Positions 61,749-64,000 of a stretch of 64,000 nt of DNA are shown in pieces. The notes under the pieces were generated by a model. It saw nothing but the letters and a program-made list of their open reading frames with translations, was not told where the DNA came from and did not search any database. The number at the start of each line of letters is the position of its first letter. Position 1 is the first letter of the stretch. This DNA is from Castor canadensis (taxonomy: Eukaryota; Chordata; Mammalia; Rodentia; Castoridae). A program made the position numbers and the translations under genes. The DNA is taken from the NCBI RefSeq assembly GCF_047511655.1, contig NC_133397.1, positions 46,762,001 through 46,826,000 on the forward strand, read 5' to 3'.

Positions 61749-61989
61749 GCAGTTATTAACAAGTACGATCAGTGCTCTACAACCACATACACGTATCTGC
61801 AGTACGGGAGTAAGACATTTTCAATCAAGAGAGAAGGAATAATGCATAGATAAAAGCAAAGCAACAAAACTCCTCTAAGTCCTTCCTTTAATTTGCATAC
61901 AATAATAAAGATTATCCAAGCTGGGGATGTTTTTCAGTGGGTCAATTTTTTTTTCTTAATTTTGTTATGTACCTTTTTACACAATAATG

Positions 61990-62212
61990 CAATTTTATTT
62001 TATTAATTCTTTTGGCTGCACTGGGGTTTTGAACTCAGGGCTTCCTGCTTGCTAGGTAGGTGATCTTATTGCTTGAGTCAGTCCACCAACCTTTTTTTTT
62101 TTCCCAGATAAGGTCTCTCAAACTATTTCCCCAGGGCTGGCTCCTGATCTCTGCCTCCTGGGTAGCTAGGATTATAGGTGTGAGCCACCCTTGCTGGCAA
62201 TAATACAATTTT
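61990..62212 (-). repeat. Dimeric B1-like/ID SINE (type A)
   Basis: Antisense: TGGCTGCACTGGGGTTTTGA, poly-T linker at 62092-62103, B1-like half with a gap at GGCTGGCTCCTGATCTC, ending GTGAGCCACCCTTGC. Confidence 0.92.
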
Positions 62213-62840
62213 AAAGTACACATAGATCCAGGCCCTGGTTATGCTTTCAGTCATTCTTATTCTAACCTGAAATAGTTTTATGACTTACTCATATTTAGCT
62301 TCTGTGGTCTGACTCCCTCATCTGTAAAATGCCTCATAACTTTTCTTCCCAATCCTTTTAATATGCTTATGATTTTTAAATAAGATTAATTAATTGTTTT
62401 TAAAAAGACCTCAAGAGAGTGGTAGAAATTTTAGAGGGTATCACTCTGAGACCATGCTGCCAGACCATATTTAGTGGTATCCCATAAGGAGTACCAGGAG
62501 AGATCCATTTGCAGCCTGAAGTTAGACTCCATGCCAAACAGAGCAGAATAAGCTCCTCCTGCCCTTTCCCAGACAGCCAGGCCTGCAGCAGGAAGAGGAA
62601 ATGCCTGCAGCTGTGGAGAACACAGATGCCAGCCAGAGTCCACAAGAGACAGCAACATAGCAACTACCAACTTAAGCTAAGCAGACCAAAGCCCTATCCA
62701 GGTTGAACTAGAAAGCAGGAAGCCCGTACTTTCCTGAGTGTAACTGTGGGCACAGTTTCTATTGGTGATAAACACTTGGCCCTTAAAAAGAACTTTGAAC
62801 AGTTCCAAAGATACAGATGAAGAACTTTCTGGGGACTAGC
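62213..62840. other. No recognised feature
   Basis: Unassigned. Three overlapping frames of 65-87 codons lie at 62400-62706 on both strands; none shows a motif, and mutual overlap argues against coding. Confidence 0.45.
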
Positions 62841-62842
62841 AG

Positions 62843-62922
62843 TATAGTACTGAAGTTTGAACTCAGGGCCTTATGCTTGCTAGTCAGGCACTTAACCTCT
62901 TGAGCCATAACTCCAGCCCACG
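62843..62922 (-). repeat. ID-like SINE monomer
   Basis: GTACTGAAGTTTGAACTCAG, TATGCTTGCTAGTCAGGCAC, CTCTTGAGCCATAACTCCAG. Confidence 0.9.
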
Positions 62923-63129
62923 TATATCTAAATTAACATAAAGTGTTATATGTATCACAAAAGGACAAACTTAGTCCTCTTTGTTATCTTTGCAAAGAAA
63001 TTTTTCTGGAATTGCTATATAGATATTTTCAAAGTCAAGCTATTAGACACAAAACTCTGAGCCTAAGTGGTGAGCCAGATAAGCAGTACCCTACAGATTG
63101 TAATGGTCTAATCTTGGTCGTCAATTAGA

Positions 63130-63575
63130 CTGGATTAAGAAACACCTGAGAGATTTCTCAACTCTGGTGTGTCTGTGCAGGCATTTCCAGAGACAATAAG
63201 ATCACGAGAGCACTAACCTAATGAATGGGCTAGTTCGTTGATGTATTCAAAATTTGAATAGAATTGGGAGGTAGTAGAACTGTGGAAGGTTGGAGGAAAT
63301 AGGTCACCAGGGGTGACCTGGTCTCTTCCTGATATGGCCCCACCTGCTTCCTGTCTGCCATGCTATGAGCTGTGCCCTATTTCTGCTTCTTGTGCACCAC
63401 AAAGTGAACAGTTCTCCCCTACTACATGTTTCTGCTTCCAAGGTGTTCTGCTCGAGTGCATGGAGCCCAGCAACCATGGACCAAACTCTCTGAACTGTGA
63501 GCCAAAATAAATCCTTCTTCCCTTAAGTTGTTTATGTCGGGTTATTTTGTCACAACAATGAAAAACTAATACACA
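63130..63575 (+). mobile_element. MaLR-like LTR, 5' part degraded
   Basis: 'ggaaggttggaggaaatagg', 'gaactgtgagccaaaataaa' and 'gttattttgtcacaacaatg' followed by AAAAACTAATACA match the family at 23350, 24925 and 38648. The first ~180 bp are less alike, so the 5' border is uncertain. Confidence 0.7.
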
Positions 63576-63767
63576 GATCATTGTTTGGTTTATTTTAGTG
63601 TGGGTATGCTAAAATCACTCTGAAGTATTGCGTAAGTCAGTAATTCTCAATGCTGGCTAAACGTTTAATTGCTTGAGATGTTTTTGTGTATTTATGTGGT
63701 TAATCGGTGCCTTCCTAATCCTGGGAATACAGTCATGAACTGTATATTATCTAGCTGTTTCTGGAAG

Positions 63768-63845
63768 TTTTTTTTTTTTTTTGGCAGTACTGGGGTTCGA
63801 ACTCAGGGCCTCACACTTGCTAGGCAAGCGCTCTACCATTTGAAC
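63768..63845 (-). repeat. ID-half SINE truncated by an ERV LTR
   Basis: Poly-T at 63769-63782, CAGTACTGGGGTTCGAACTC, GCTAGGCAAGCGCTCTACCA, then TTTGAAC and an abrupt switch to the LTR. The missing part would lie beyond the window. Confidence 0.92.
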
Positions 63846-64000
63846 TGTAAGGAAATATAGGCCCCAAAGTGACCATGTGGAGAGGAATAATTTGGCCAAG
63901 AGATTCTTTATTGCCCAGTGGGAGAGGGAGAGAGCAGAGAGAGCCAACAGAGAGAGAGGGAGAGAGGGGCAGGGGCTTAAATACCCCTCAGTGGGACTCA
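63846..64000 (-). mobile_element. ERV LTR, antisense, same family as 10351-10686, cut by window end
   Basis: It starts TGTAAGGAAATATAGGCCCC, the exact reverse of the 10351-10686 end. It continues through the reversed poly(A) signal (CTTTATTGCC at about 63905), an AG-rich run, and the reversed TATA region (GGGGCTTAAATACCCCTCAG) up to the last base. Confidence 0.93.

Overview
The window looks like non-coding DNA from a placental mammal, most likely a rodent. The main evidence is the SINE population. Dozens of copies pair a 7SL/B1-like left half with a tRNA-Ala-derived ID-like right half. There are also free ID monomers and free B1-like monomers, a young L1 family with a G-rich 3' end, and ancient mammal-wide repeats (MIR, L2, MER2, MER5, old L1). 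The dimer sequence differs from the squirrel form I know and fits a castorimorph rodent (beaver/kangaroo-rat side) best. That assignment is from memory, not from a search.

I find no credible protein-coding gene, exon series, tRNA or rRNA gene, or CRISPR array. All long open frames are short (175 codons at most) and lie on microsatellites, SINEs, L1 remnants or LTRs. The window is either intergenic or the inside of a very large intron.

Layout. 1-6.6 kb: SINEs, a MER5-like remnant and an L2 remnant. 6.6-12.3 kb: a dense cluster of solitary retroviral LTRs, several with visible target-site duplications (TSDs), including an LTR inside an L1 inside another LTR (9449-11171). 12.3-15.4 kb: MER5A, L2, and a MaLR LTR split by a rearranged L1. 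15.4-21 kb: old L1 pieces, SINEs and a 247-nt uninterrupted pyrimidine tract. 21-25.5 kb: an old LTR-like repeat split by an ERV LTR, then a near-complete MaLR-like element with both LTRs. 25.5-38 kb: SINEs, MIRs and a 96-bp L1 insertion with perfect TSDs. 38-42 kb: nested LTRs, a MER2 transposon and an antisense young L1 end. 42-49 kb: SINEs and microsatellites in largely unassigned sequence. 49-53 kb: an old L1 ORF2 remnant that took many later insertions, a Tigger-like remnant and a three-part SINE. 53-58 kb: repeat-poor sequence with one ERVK-like LTR. 58-64 kb: a tailless 36-37-nt ID half with 16-17-bp TSDs, the only CpG-rich spot (about 61.16-61.34 kb), and a final ERV LTR cut by the window end.

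The features do not form a pathway. What the window records is an order of insertion, which the TSDs and interruptions allow to be read in several places. The least ordinary observation is the 3'-truncated, tail-free ID fragment at 58218-58253, which ends at the anticodon-loop position and carries L1-type target duplications.
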